This document shows, piece by piece, positions 1-10,100 of a stretch of DNA of 64,000 nucleotides; positions within the stretch are counted from its first letter, which is position 1, and the number at the start of each line of letters is the position of its first letter. The notes under the pieces are model-generated. The model saw only the letters and a list, made by a program, of their open reading frames with translations. It was not told where the DNA came from and made no database searches. The stretch lies in contig JACKLP010000005.1 of NCBI GenBank assembly GCA_024235875.1, positions 1 to 64,000 of the forward strand, given 5' to 3'. Source of the DNA: Burkholderiaceae bacterium (GTDB lineage Bacteria > Pseudomonadota > Gammaproteobacteria > Burkholderiales > Burkholderiaceae_E). Both the position numbers and the translations under genes were made by a program.

Positions 1-959
1 CGGGGCGGAACGAATCGGTCCGATCGCTGGCCCCGTATCTCGAACTGCCACCCGGTAGCAATCCGCGCGCGCGGGCGTTGGCCGCAAGCTGGGCTCAACA
101 GGGCGAAAACGTTGCCGGATTGATCGACCGCATGCTGCTCTTCTTTCGGGAAGAGCCCTTTCGCTATACCCTGAACCCACCGATACTCGGGCGCGAAACC
201 GTCGACGACTTCCTGTTTCGCACTCGTGCCGGATTCTGCGAACACTACAGCTCGGCCTTTGTGGTGATGATGCGCGCGATGGGTATCCCCGCCCGAGTCG
301 TCACCGGCTACCAGGGCGGCGAGCAGGGGCTCGACGGCAGCTACTGGATCGTCCGGCAGGCGGACGCCCATGCCTGGGCAGAGGTCTGGATCAGAGATCG
401 CGGATGGATCCGCGTCGATCCGACCGCAGCGGTTGCGCCCGAACGTGTGGAGCGGGGCAGCCGGCTCGCACCGATCAGTGACGGCCGTCGTACCGGCAAC
501 GCCCTGCTCGGCCGCTTCGCCCTGAGACTGGATTGGGTCACGAACGCCTGGAACGAATGGGTACTCACCTATGACGGCAGACGGCAGCGGCGCTTCCTGT
601 CGGCCCTGGGGCTCGGCTTCGAGAGCTGGCAGGAGGTCGCGGGGCTGTTGGCCGGGGTGCTGCTGCTGGTGCTCGGCGGCTGCGCGTTGCTGACGCTGCA
701 CCCGAAAACCCCTCGCGATCCGGTCGAGCGCGCATGGAGCGAATTCTGCGACAAGCTCGCCGCGCACGGCCTGACTCGACAGCTGCACGAGACTGCGTGG
801 CAACTCCTCGAGCGCGCCAATCGCGTGCTCGAACCGGATGCGGCGCTGTCAGCGCGTCGCATCGTCGAGCGCTACAACCGCCTGCGATTCGATCCTCGCC
901 CCATTCCACCCCAGGGCGTGAGAAACTTCCAGCGATTCGTGCGCCGGTTCAGGCCGTGA
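1..959 (+). CDS. tgpA: Transglutaminase-like TgpA family protein, C-terminal part (5' end outside window)
   Basis: The reading frame is open from base 3, so the start lies upstream of the window. The part present holds a transglutaminase-like core with a visible Cys-His-Asp triad: Cys in GFCEHYSSAF, His in ADAHAWAEVW and Asp in RVDPTAAV. One membrane segment follows (about bases 634-705) and then a roughly 80-residue cytoplasmic tail. This matches the end of TgpA/DUF3488 proteins, which have an N-terminal membrane bundle, a periplasmic transglutaminase domain and a last helix. The family is usually about 650-700 residues, so roughly half is missing here. Its stop overlaps the GTG start of the following lytic transglycosylase gene, suggesting co-translation and a shared envelope role. 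The cellular substrate is not known. Confidence 0.88.
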   Translation, partial: GRNESVRSLAPYLELPPGSNPRARALAASWAQQGENVAGLIDRMLLFFREEPFRYTLNPPILGRETVDDFLFRTRAGFCEHYSSAFVVMMRAMGIPARVVTGYQGGEQGLDGSYWIVRQADAHAWAEVWIRDRGWIRVDPTAAVAPERVERGSRLAPISDGRRTGNALLGRFALRLDWVTNAWNEWVLTYDGRRQRRFLSALGLGFESWQEVAGLLAGVLLLVLGGCALLTLHPKTPRDPVERAWSEFCDKLAAHGLTRQLHETAWQLLERANRVLEPDAALSARRIVERYNRLRFDPRPIPPQGVRNFQRFVRRFRP

Positions 960-2038
960 GCAAGGAAGACGACGACGACATCATTGATCGCGACGCGGGA
1001 TCGGTACGGCGGCTGGCGCTGAGATCCGGACTCGGGTTCGCCATCCGCGGGGGAGCCGTCCTTGCGACGAGCGCCAGCCTGCCAGTGCTTGCGCGTCCGG
1101 CGCTTGGGCGGGCTTATCTCGACAAGCCGGCGGCGCAGGGGTTCCTCTCCGAGCTCCGGCAACGGCACGGTTTCGACGCCAGCTATCTCGAGGCGATCTT
1201 CTCGCGCATCCATCGCGACGATCGGGTGATCGAGCTGATCACGCCGAAGCCACCGAAGCTCAAGCCACGCTGGCGCGACTATCGCAACGGGTATGTTCGG
1301 GGACCCCGAGTGGACCGCGGGCTCGTGTTCTGGGCCCGCCATGCAGACGCGGTGGCGGCGGCGAGCAGGCGGTTCGGCGTACCCGAGGAAATCCTCATCG
1401 CGATCATCGGCGTCGAGACCATCTACGGCCGGTACACGGGCGACTTCGTCGTTGCGCGGACCCTTGCCACGCTGGCTTTCGACTATCCGCCTCGTGCGAA
1501 GTTCTTTCGCGACGAACTCGAGCAGTTCCTGATCTATGTGCGCGAGGCCGGGATCGACCCACTGTCGGTACGTGGATCCTATGCCGGCGCGATCGGACTG
1601 CCGCAGTTCATGCCGAGCAGCCTGCGCCGCTATGCGGTCGATTTCGACGGCGACTCGCGTATCGATCTTCGTCATTCCCCGACCGACGCGATCGCAAGCG
1701 TTGCCCATTACCTTGCGCGCCACGGTTGGGAACCTGGCACACCCCCACTCGCGCCGGCCATGGTCCTGCCCGACGCCCGGCTCGACCCGCTCGTCGCCAG
1801 TGGCATCAAGCCCCTCCACTCGGCGGCTACGCTCGCGAGGCAAGGCGTGGTCTTGAAGTCGACATGGCCATCGAGCGCGAGCTTCGCCATCATCCGGCTT
1901 CCTAACCGTCAGCTGCCGGCCGATCACGTGGTCGGTACGCCGAACTTCTACGTGATCACGCGCTACAACCGGTCGAGCTTCTACGCGATGGCCGTGATCG
2001 AACTGGCTCGGCGGCTGCGCCAGGAACGCAAGACCTGA
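956..2038 (+). CDS. mltB: Membrane-bound lytic murein transglycosylase B
   Basis: MltB cleaves the MurNAc-GlcNAc bond of peptidoglycan, leaving 1,6-anhydro-MurNAc ends, and acts in the periplasm. The 360-residue product carries the family core: GVETIYGRYTG with the catalytic Glu near residue 154, then GSYAGAIGLPQFMPSS and a DFDGDSRIDL stretch. The frame is open upstream, but I choose the GTG at 956 because it overlaps the TGA of the preceding tgpA (GTGA) and gives a product of family length. The N-terminus has RRLAL followed by a hydrophobic stretch, so it looks exported, possibly by Tat. I see no convincing lipobox, so this may be a soluble periplasmic variant. It converges with cysM across a GC-rich hairpin. 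Confidence 0.9.
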   Translation: MSKEDDDDIIDRDAGSVRRLALRSGLGFAIRGGAVLATSASLPVLARPALGRAYLDKPAAQGFLSELRQRHGFDASYLEAIFSRIHRDDRVIELITPKPPKLKPRWRDYRNGYVRGPRVDRGLVFWARHADAVAAASRRFGVPEEILIAIIGVETIYGRYTGDFVVARTLATLAFDYPPRAKFFRDELEQFLIYVREAGIDPLSVRGSYAGAIGLPQFMPSSLRRYAVDFDGDSRIDLRHSPTDAIASVAHYLARHGWEPGTPPLAPAMVLPDARLDPLVASGIKPLHSAATLARQGVVLKSTWPSSASFAIIRLPNRQLPADHVVGTPNFYVITRYNRSSFYAMAVIELARRLRQERKT

Positions 2039-2042
2039 GCGA

Positions 2043-2068
2043 CCTGCGCGCGCGATCACGCGCGCAGG
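2043..2068. terminator. GC-rich hairpin between convergent mltB and cysM
   Basis: A perfect 10-bp inverted repeat (CCTGCGCGCG, 6-nt loop, CGCGCGCAGG) lies in the 47-bp gap between the convergent genes. There is no T-run on either strand, so it is at best a weak or bidirectional terminator. Confidence 0.45.
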
Positions 2069-2085
2069 CGCACCCGGGATGCTGG

Positions 2086-2994
2086 TCAGCCCGGGAAGAC
2101 TCCCGTCGACAGATAGCGATCACCGCGATCGCAGACCACGAACACGATGGTCGCGTTTTCGACTTCGGCACTGATGCGCAAGGCGATCGCGCAGGCGCCG
2201 GCAGCCGAAATCCCGCAGAAGATCCCTTCGCGTGCCGCCAGCAATCGCGCCATCTCCTCGGCCTCTTCCTGGCCCACCGATTCGGTTCGGTCGACCATCG
2301 CATGCCGATAGATGCTCGGCAGATAGGCCGCCGGCCACTTCCGGATCCCGGGGATGGACGCGCCCTCGGCCGGCTCGGCGCCCACGATCATGACCCCCGG
2401 ATTGCGCTCCTTCAGATAGCGCGAGACGCCGGTGATGGTCCCGGTCGTTCCCATTGCCGAGACGAAATGCGTAACCCGGCCATCCGTGTCACGCCAGATC
2501 TCGGGACCGGTGCTCTCGTAGTGGGCGATCCAGTTGTCATCGTTGCCGAACTGGTCGAGCACCTTGCCCTGGCCCTCCCGCTGCATCTGCAGCGCCAGGT
2601 CGCGAGCCCCCTCCATTCCCTCGGCCTGCGTGACGAGGATCAGTTCGGCGCCATAGGCCTTCATCGATTGTCGGCGCTCTAGCGACAGGTTGTCGGGCAT
2701 GATCAACACCATGCGATAGCCGCGAATGGCGGCAACCATCGCGAGCGCGATGCCGGTATTCCCGGACGTGGCCTCGATCAACATGTCACCCGGCTTGATC
2801 TCGCCTCGCTCCTCGGCGCGGACGATCATCGACAAGGCGGCGCGGTCCTTCACCGAACCGGCCGGATTATTGCCCTCGAGCTTGCCCAGGATGACATTGC
2901 CGCGGTCTGCCGCCTGCGCGCCCGGCAAGCGCTGCAGGCGCACCAGCGGCGTCTCTCCGATGGTCTGGTCGATGGTCCGATACTCGCGCGACAT
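2086..2994 (-). CDS. cysM: Cysteine synthase B
   Basis: CysM is a PLP enzyme that makes cysteine from O-acetylserine and sulfide or thiosulfate. The 302-residue product has the PLP lysine at residue 49 (NNPAGSVKDR), the substrate loop TSGNTG near residue 85 and the phosphate-binding GTTGT loop. Length and N-terminus (TIGETPLVRL) fit the CysM rather than the CysK branch. The ATG at 2994 is chosen because family similarity begins there; the frame continues upstream but only as a shadow of oxyR. It lies 14 bp downstream of the oxyR stop on the same strand, so the two may be cotranscribed, which would link cysteine supply with peroxide defence. Confidence 0.93.
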   Translation of the reverse strand: MSREYRTIDQTIGETPLVRLQRLPGAQAADRGNVILGKLEGNNPAGSVKDRAALSMIVRAEERGEIKPGDMLIEATSGNTGIALAMVAAIRGYRMVLIMPDNLSLERRQSMKAYGAELILVTQAEGMEGARDLALQMQREGQGKVLDQFGNDDNWIAHYESTGPEIWRDTDGRVTHFVSAMGTTGTITGVSRYLKERNPGVMIVGAEPAEGASIPGIRKWPAAYLPSIYRHAMVDRTESVGQEEAEEMARLLAAREGIFCGISAAGACAIALRISAEVENATIVFVVCDRGDRYLSTGVFPG

Positions 2995-3008
2995 GGAACG
3001 CTCCGTGA

Positions 3009-3950
3009 TCAATGAGTGACGGGTCGCGCGTCCGGCAGCATGGTGACATCGCGCAATTCGAGACGGGTGATGACCCGATGAAGGAGTTCGATGGCTTCCT
3101 GGCGCGGAAAACTCTTGCGCCACGCCAGCATCACGCGGCGCGTCGGCGGTGGCGCAGAGAAAGGCACATAGGCCAGCAGGCCATCGTCCGACTCGGGCAC
3201 GGCAGTGACCGGCAGCACCGTCAGGCCAATGCCGGAAGCGACCATGTGACGAATCGTCTCGAGTGAGGATCCCTCGAAGGTCTTCTGGATGCCGGCGCTG
3301 GCCTGAGAGTACCTGGACAACTCCGGACAGACCTCCAGGACCTGGTCCCTGAAGCAATGCCCCGACCCGAGCAGCAGCATCGTCTCCGATTTCAGCTCCG
3401 CGGAACCGATCTCGGCCCGGCTCGCCCAGTGGTGCTCGCGAGGCATCGCGACCACGAACGGCTCGTCGTACAAGGCCTGCGTGACCAGGCCGGTGTCCGG
3501 AAACGGGTCGGCCATGATCGCGATGTCGATCTCGCCCTGCCGCAGCAGTTCGACCAGCCGGACGGTGAAGTTCTCCTGCAGCAACAGCGGCATCTGGGGC
3601 GCGCTCGAGATCATCTCGCGCACGAGCGGCGGCAGCAGGTAGGGACCGATCGTGTAGATCACGCCGACCCGCAGGGGCCCGGCCAGCGGATCCTTGCCGG
3701 CCTCGGCGATCGCCTTGATCCCACTGGTCTGCTCGAGTACCCGCTGCGCCTGCTCGACGATACGCTCGCCGATGCCGGTCACCGAGACCTCGGTCCCGCC
3801 CCGCTCGAAGATCTGGACGCCGAGTTCTTCCTCGAGCTTCTTGACCGCGACGGAGAGCGTCGGCTGGCTCACGAAGCATGCCTCGGCCGCCCGACCGAAA
3901 TGGCGTTCGCGGGCAACGGCAACGATGTACTTCAGCTCGGTCAGTGTCAT
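3009..3950 (-). CDS. oxyR: Hydrogen-peroxide-sensing LysR-type regulator OxyR
   Basis: OxyR is the peroxide-sensing transcriptional regulator of catalase and peroxiredoxin genes. The 313-residue product starts with a LysR helix-turn-helix (residues 1-60, with FGRAAEACFVSQPTLSVAVK). The regulatory domain holds the two redox cysteines at exactly C199 and C208 (GSGHCFRDQVLEVC), the positions of the E. coli disulfide pair. The ATG at 3950 gives the typical MTLTELKY start. It lies 73 bp downstream of recG on the same strand, an order I know from other Burkholderiales. Several stress genes are in this window (sodB, the peroxidase-like lipoprotein), but I see no clear OxyR box upstream of them. Confidence 0.94.
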   Translation of the reverse strand: MTLTELKYIVAVARERHFGRAAEACFVSQPTLSVAVKKLEEELGVQIFERGGTEVSVTGIGERIVEQAQRVLEQTSGIKAIAEAGKDPLAGPLRVGVIYTIGPYLLPPLVREMISSAPQMPLLLQENFTVRLVELLRQGEIDIAIMADPFPDTGLVTQALYDEPFVVAMPREHHWASRAEIGSAELKSETMLLLGSGHCFRDQVLEVCPELSRYSQASAGIQKTFEGSSLETIRHMVASGIGLTVLPVTAVPESDDGLLAYVPFSAPPPTRRVMLAWRKSFPRQEAIELLHRVITRLELRDVTMLPDARPVTH

Positions 3951-4023
3951 GGGTGCAGCGATGATACCGAAATCAAGCCCTGGGGCGGGCGCTCCGGACC
4001 TGCCCATGGCGCCGGTCCGCCGG

Positions 4024-6138
4024 CTATGCGCGCAGGAAATCCTCCGTACCGCCGAACCAGCGTTGCAGCAAGAGATCGGCGCGGCCGGGTGAATGCTCGA
4101 GCAGCTCGGCTGCCAGGTCGCGGGCACGCTCGACCAGATCGACATCGCGCTCGAGGTCGGCGTAGCGCAGCATGGGAACGCCCGACTGCCGCGCGCCCAG
4201 GAACTCTCCGGGGCCACGAAGCATCAGGTCGCGGCGTGCGATCTCGAAACCGTCGGTGGTTTCGTACATTGCCTTGAGTCGTTCCTTGGCCGTCGCCGAC
4301 AGCGGCTCCCGATAGAGCAACACGCAAGTACTTTCGGCTGCACCGCGGCCGACTCGCCCACGAAGCTGATGCAGCTGCGCCAGGCCGAATCGTTCCGCGT
4401 GCTCGATGACCATCAGGCTCGCGTTGGCAACGTCCACGCCGACTTCGATCACCGTGGTCGCTACGAGTACCTGGATCTCGCCCGCGACGAAGGCATCCAT
4501 GACCGCTTGCTTCTCGGCCGGCGCGAGCCGGCCATGGACGAGTCCGATGCTTCGCGGCGCAAGCTGTTCCGACAGAGTGGCGTGGGTGTCGATCGCGTTC
4601 TGCAACTCGGCAGCATCGCGCTCCGCGACCGTCTGGCGCGCTGGCGCGGCCTCGCCCCCGCTGGCGGCGGATTCCGACTCTTCGATCAGCGGGCAGACCC
4701 AGTAGACCTGTCGCCCCTGGTCGCAGGCGTCACCGACCCGGCCGACCACTTCGGCGCGGCGACGATCCGAGACCAGCCGGGTCGCGACCGGCTTGCGCCC
4801 CGGTGGCAGTGCATCGATCACGGCGACGTCGAGGTCCGCGTAGTAGGTCATCGCCAACGTACGCGGGATCGGTGTCGCGCTCATCATGAGCTGGTGTGGC
4901 AGCGTCGGCCCATCCCCCTGGCGCAGCTTGAGTCGCTGCGCGACCCCGAACCGGTGTTGCTCGTCCACGATCGCGAGCCCCAGGCCGGACCATGAGACCG
5001 CCTGCTCGATCAGCGCATGCGTACCGATGAGGAGATCCACCTCGGATGCAGCCAGGCGCTCGCGAACCCGTCGCTTCTCCGACTCGCGCATGGATCCCGT
5101 CAGGACTTCGACACGCACGCCGATGGCACCAAGCAAGGGACCCAGCTTGCGCGCATGCTGCTCGGCCAGGATCTCGGTCGGCGCCATCAGCGCAGCCTGT
5201 CTGCCGCTGGCCGCACATTGCGCCGCGGCCAGTGCCGCGACGACGGTCTTGCCACTGCCGACGTCACCCTGCAGCAGGCAGTTCATCGGTTCATTCCTGG
5301 CGAGTTCGGTCGAGATCCTCGACCATGCCGCCGCCTGTGCCCCGGTCAGCTCGAATGGCAGGCTGGCGAGCAATCTTTGCGCCAGGCCGCGCTCGCGCAA
5401 TGGCTCCGCCCGCTGGCTGCTGCGGCGCGCCCGTGCGCGCCGAAGGGCCACCTGCTGGGCAATCAACTCGTCCAGGATCACTCGCCGCCAAGCCGGGTGC
5501 TCGTGGTCCTGCAACGCGTCGAGCGACTGGCCCGGCGGCGGCTCGTGGAGCATCTCGAGCGCCGCGGCGATATCGGGCAAACCAAGGGCACCGAGCCTGC
5601 CAGGCGACAGTACTTCGTCGACCGGTAACCGCCGCCTCGCGGCCGCGACCGCACGCCGCAGGGCTTCCTGCCCGATCCCCGCGGCACTCGGATAGACCGG
5701 GGTCAGCCGTTCGGGCAGCGGCGCCGCCTCGGCCTGCCGGAACCGCGGATGGACGATCTCGAGCCCGAACAGCCCTCCCCGAACTTCGCCGGAGACCCTC
5801 AGCCGGTTACCAACCGACAGCAGGCGTTGCTGGGAGGGGTAGAAATGGAAGAAGCGCAGGCCGATGCCGCCCGTTGCGTCGCGCAGTTCGACATTGAGCA
5901 TTTTGCGCGGGCGTGGTGCCACCTCGGCCCTGATCACCTCGCCTTCGAATTGCGCGAAGGCGCCCGGGCGCGCATCGCCGATCGGCGTCACTCGCGTGAG
6001 GTCTTCGTAGCGGATCGGCAGGTGCAGCAACAGGTCCTGCTCGCGACGTATGCCCAGGCGCGCGAACCGCGAAACATCCGGCTGACGGCCTGCGGTCGCT
6101 CGCGTGGGCTCGTTCGCACCCGCGGCGCGTGCTGTCAC
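4024..6138 (-). CDS. recG: ATP-dependent DNA helicase RecG
   Basis: RecG is a superfamily 2 helicase that remodels stalled replication forks and Holliday junctions. The 704-residue product has an N-terminal wedge/OB domain (about residues 50-140), Walker A GDVGSGKT at residues 291-298, a DEQH box (IVDEQHRFGVAQR), motif III MSATPIPRT and the C-terminal helicase half ending in the RDLMLRGPGEFLG region. The start is a GTG at 6138, one base after the ridA stop, so translation is probably coupled to ridA. The length is normal for the family and all helicase motifs are intact. Confidence 0.95.
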   Translation of the reverse strand: MTARAAGANEPTRATAGRQPDVSRFARLGIRREQDLLLHLPIRYEDLTRVTPIGDARPGAFAQFEGEVIRAEVAPRPRKMLNVELRDATGGIGLRFFHFYPSQQRLLSVGNRLRVSGEVRGGLFGLEIVHPRFRQAEAAPLPERLTPVYPSAAGIGQEALRRAVAAARRRLPVDEVLSPGRLGALGLPDIAAALEMLHEPPPGQSLDALQDHEHPAWRRVILDELIAQQVALRRARARRSSQRAEPLRERGLAQRLLASLPFELTGAQAAAWSRISTELARNEPMNCLLQGDVGSGKTVVAALAAAQCAASGRQAALMAPTEILAEQHARKLGPLLGAIGVRVEVLTGSMRESEKRRVRERLAASEVDLLIGTHALIEQAVSWSGLGLAIVDEQHRFGVAQRLKLRQGDGPTLPHQLMMSATPIPRTLAMTYYADLDVAVIDALPPGRKPVATRLVSDRRRAEVVGRVGDACDQGRQVYWVCPLIEESESAASGGEAAPARQTVAERDAAELQNAIDTHATLSEQLAPRSIGLVHGRLAPAEKQAVMDAFVAGEIQVLVATTVIEVGVDVANASLMVIEHAERFGLAQLHQLRGRVGRGAAESTCVLLYREPLSATAKERLKAMYETTDGFEIARRDLMLRGPGEFLGARQSGVPMLRYADLERDVDLVERARDLAAELLEHSPGRADLLLQRWFGGTEDFLRA

Positions 6139-6139
6139 C

Positions 6140-6523
6140 TCAGCTCAGCACCATCACGGCTTCGACCTCGAACTCGGCGCCTCGCGGCAGGCTGGATACG
6201 CCGATCGTTGCGCGTGCGGGATACGGCTGCGCGAAATAGCGCTGCATCAGCTCGTTGGCCACCGGGAAACGGTCGAGATCGGTCAGGTACAGCGTGAGCT
6301 TGACGCAATCGCTCAGGCTTCCGCCCGCAGCCTCGGCAACCGCCTTCAGGTTCTCGAGCGCGCGCACCACCTGCGCCTCGAAGCCACCATCGACGAGTAC
6401 CCCGGAGTCGGGATCCAGTGCGATCTGTCCGGACAGGTAGACGGTGTCGCCCGCCCGTACGGCTTGCGAATACGGGCCGATCGCGGCCGGGGCGGCATTG
6501 GTCGAGACGATTTGCTTGCTCAT
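6140..6523 (-). CDS. ridA: RidA family enamine/imine deaminase
   Basis: RidA hydrolyses reactive enamine/imine intermediates, such as 2-aminoacrylate released by PLP enzymes, to keto acids. The 127-residue product has the family core and the conserved Arg and Glu near the C-terminus (ARATIGVSSLPRGAEFEVEA) that bind and activate the substrate. It is followed after one base by recG, so the two form an operon. A second, longer RidA-like protein is encoded at 58654-59157; this one is the canonical form. Confidence 0.92.
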   Translation of the reverse strand: MSKQIVSTNAAPAAIGPYSQAVRAGDTVYLSGQIALDPDSGVLVDGGFEAQVVRALENLKAVAEAAGGSLSDCVKLTLYLTDLDRFPVANELMQRYFAQPYPARATIGVSSLPRGAEFEVEAVMVLS

Positions 6524-6586
6524 GCCAGATCTCCTGCTGCCGTGCGGACACCCGCCGGACTCGTTCAGTTTATCGGAACCAACGGC

Positions 6587-7036
6587 TCAGCGACCCCCGA
6601 CGGCCGTGAACACACCCTCCAGCGCGATGGCCATCACGCTGAGCAGCGCGACGGCACCGAGCATCAGCGCGGCGATCGCGATCATGACCGTTCCGACGCC
6701 GCTGTTGGAGCGGCGGCCGGAGCCGATGTTATGGCGCTGGTCCCAGCGCTCGTCCGGCGTAAGGCAGAAGAGGATCGCCTCGAGTGCGCCGACCAACGCG
6801 ACCAGCACGAAAACGAAGAATGCCGGTTCGCGAAACCACTCCCTGGCCGAAAACGCAAATGCGATGGAAGGCATCGCCACGAGCGGATAGACCCACCAGT
6901 AGCGACTACCGAGGTAGAGGCGATGAGCACCAAACACCCCCGTCACCAAGGCCAGAAAGCCGGCGAGCGGTTTCGATCGATGCGACGCAGCCCCACGAGG
7001 GCCGTCGATCTCGGCGGACGTTCTTTCTGCGTTCAT
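6587..7036 (-). CDS. TM2-domain membrane protein
   Basis: This 149-residue protein has no enzymatic motif. Its N-terminal third matches the TM2 domain: a charged lead (SKPLAGFLAL), a first membrane helix and the GAHRLYLGSRYWW signature, then a second helix. Two more hydrophobic segments follow (near residues 75-92 and 115-137), so it is probably a four-helix inner-membrane protein. TM2 proteins have no agreed molecular function in bacteria. It starts 148 bp from the divergent uvrA gene, and the shared gap should hold both promoters, although I could not identify clear -35/-10 boxes there. Confidence 0.75.
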   Translation of the reverse strand: MNAERTSAEIDGPRGAASHRSKPLAGFLALVTGVFGAHRLYLGSRYWWVYPLVAMPSIAFAFSAREWFREPAFFVFVLVALVGALEAILFCLTPDERWDQRHNIGSGRRSNSGVGTVMIAIAALMLGAVALLSVMAIALEGVFTAVGGR

Positions 7037-7184
7037 GCTCGGATTCTAGCCGCTGAGCGCCCAGCGCCCGCGACGCGCACGCCCGGCGCAGATGCCCCGA
7101 CTGGCGCGCGGTCGGCGCCCCGGGCCGGGTTTATGATCCCCATCTTTCGGCCGACCGGCCGGTCCAGATCGAGCCGCCCCCAAC

Positions 7185-10100
7185 ATGAGCACTACGAACA
7201 GCGCCGACGGCGATGACGCCGTCGACTCCACACGGGCCGACGGCGCCTATCTCGGCAAGGCGATCCGGGTTCGCGGTGCGCGCCAGAACAACCTCAGGAA
7301 TCTCTCCCTCGATATTCCGCTCAACGAACTGGTGGTCGTGACCGGCGTGTCCGGCTCGGGCAAGTCGTCGCTGGTCTTCGACACGATCTATGCCGAGGGC
7401 CAACGTCGCTACGTCGAGACCTTCTCGGCCTACGCGCGCCAGTTCCTGGACCGAATGGACAAGCCGATGGTCGATCGGATCGACGGCGTGCCGCCCGCGA
7501 TCGCGATCGACCAGACCAACCCGGTGCGAACCTCTCGTTCGACGGTCGGGACGATGACCGAGATCAACGACCACCTCAAGCTGCTGTTCGCGCGTGCCGG
7601 TCGTTTGCACTGTCGCCAATGTGCGAAGGAGGTTCGCCGCGACACGACCGCGAGCATTCGGGACGCGATCAACTCGCGAGCGGCAGCCGCGGGAGACCCG
7701 AGGCTCATCGTGACGTTTCCCGTGACGGTCCCGGCGAACTTCGACGTGGCGGAAGTCGAGGCAAGCCTGCTCGCGCAAGGCTATGCGCGCGTTCACGGGC
7801 ATCGGGAGGCATCCGACGGGCGCACCGTCGTCGACGTGGTCCAGGACCGGTTCCGCGTTGCCACCGTCGATCCCGCCCGACTCGGCGACGCGATCGAAAC
7901 CGGTCTCGCTCGTGGCCACGGCCGACTCGACGTGCATGCGCTCGACGATGCGGCTAAACCGCTGGCCCCATGGCGCTTCAGCTCGGATCTGCGTTGCGCC
8001 GATTGCGACATCTCCTACGCGGACCCGCTGCCGAGCCTGTTCTCCTTCAACTCGCCGCTTGGTGCATGCGAGACCTGCCGAGGCTTCGGCCGGGTGATCG
8101 GCGTGGACATCGGCCTCGTGATTCCGGATGAAAGCCTCAGTCTGGGCCAGGGAGCCATCAAGCCGTGGCAAACCAAGAGTTTCATCGAGTGCCAACAGGA
8201 TCTGGCTCGCCATGCGAAGCTCAAGGGCATCCCGATGGACCGGCCCTGGCGCAAGATGGATACGGCGCACCAGGCCTGGGTCCTGCACGGTGGCGACGAC
8301 TGGACCGGCAAGTGGCAAAAGCAGTGGTATGGCGTCCATCGCTTCTTCGATTGGCTCGAGAGTCGTGCCTACAAGATGCACATCCGCGTGCTGCTCTCGA
8401 AGTACCGCTCGTATACCCCCTGCAAGGCCTGCGCCGGCGCCCGGCTCAAGCCCGACGCCTTGCTCTGGCGGGTGGGTGATGTCGAGCAGGCGGCGCTCGC
8501 GCTCGGCGAGAAAGGCCCCATGGCGAGAGCCCGGCATCGGCCCATCGGCGTGCAATGGAGCGATGCCGCACTGGCCGCCCTGCCCGGCCTGTCGATCCAC
8601 GACCTGATGCTGTTGCCGATCGAACGGGTCAGGCGCTTCTTCGACATGATGCGCCCGCGATCCGGTCGCGCGATCGACGAGGCCATCGATCTGCTTCTGC
8701 ACGAGATTCGTGCCAGGCTGGCCTATCTCGGCGATGTCGGACTCGGCTACCTGACCCTGGACAGACAATCGCGAACGCTGTCGGGTGGCGAGGTCCAGCG
8801 GATCAACCTGACGACCGCCCTGGGTACCTCGCTGGTCAATGCGCTGTTCGTTCTCGACGAGCCCTCGATCGGTCTTCACCCACGCGACATGGGGCGAATC
8901 ATCGGTGTGATGCAGCGCCTTCGCGACGCCGGCAATTCACTGCTGGTGGTCGAGCACGATCCGCTGGTGATGTTCGCCGCCGACCGCATCCTGGACATCG
9001 GGCCCGGCCCGGGTGAGCGCGGCGGCGACATCGTCTACTGGGGAGACGCCGCTGGCGTCCGGCGTGCTGCCACGCTGACCGGTGACTACCTCGCCGGACG
9101 ACGTCGGATCGACGCGGGTCATCGGCGCGAGGTGATGCCCGGCACGCCACGCCTGATCCTCGAGGGTGCATCGGAGAACAACCTGCGTGGTGTCGACGTC
9201 GAGATTCCGCTCGATCGCCTGGTTTGCGTGACGGGTGTTTCGGGAAGTGGCAAGTCCACACTGGTACAGAACGTGCTGCTGCCGGCCCTGAGCAAGGCCA
9301 AGGGCAAGCCGACCGAGCAGCCGGGCCGCTACGACCGCCTCCTCGGCGACGATCTGATCGATGACATCGTATTCGTGGATCAGTCTCCCATCGGCAAGAC
9401 CGCGCGAAGCAACCCGGTCAGCTATGTCGGCGCATTCGAAGGCATTCGCAAGCGCTTTGCTGCCGCCGGCCTCGCGCGCGAGCGCGGCTATACCGCCGGG
9501 ACCTTCAGCTTCAATTCGGGGGATGGCCGCTGCCCGACATGCGGAGGCAACGGATTCGAGCACGTCGAGATGCAGTTTCTATCCGACGTCTATCTGCGTT
9601 GCCCCGATTGCGACGGCAAGCGGTTCCGGGCCGAGACACTCGAAGTGACGATCCGGGGCGCCCGAAGCGCCCGGCGTGCCGATGGATCGGAATTCGGCGA
9701 CCTGTCGATCGCAGACGTTCTCGATCTGACCGTCGCCGAGGCGCTCGCCTTCTTCGGCGACGCCCACGATGTCAGGGCAAAGCTCGCACCCCTTTCGGAC
9801 GTCGGGCTCGACTATCTTCGGCTGGGCCAACCGGTCCCCACGCTCTCGGGCGGCGAAGCACAGCGCCTGAAGCTGGCCGGTTTCCTCGCCGAGGCGGCCA
9901 GCCGCGGCCTGACCGCGGCCACGCCGGGCCGCGCCTTTGCGCGCGCGGGTCGGCGCGGCACCCTGTTCCTGTTCGACGAGCCGACCACCGGCCTGCACTT
10001 CGAGGACATCGCCCGCCTGTTGCGAGCCTTCCGCAAGCTGCTCTCGGCCGGTCACTCACTGGTCGTCATCGAGCATAACCTCGACGTGATCGGCGCGGCC

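Noticed and set aside
734..955. An N-terminal extension of MltB from 734
   Set aside because: It lies inside the TgpA reading frame and has low-complexity sequence; the GTG at 956 overlapping the TGA is the natural start.
872..2059. A 395-codon minus-strand open frame over mltB
   Set aside because: It is an antisense shadow of a clear gene, with a composition typical of GC-rich mirror frames and no family motif.
7131..8879. A 582-codon minus-strand frame across the start of uvrA
   Set aside because: Antisense shadow of uvrA; no ribosome site or recognisable domain.
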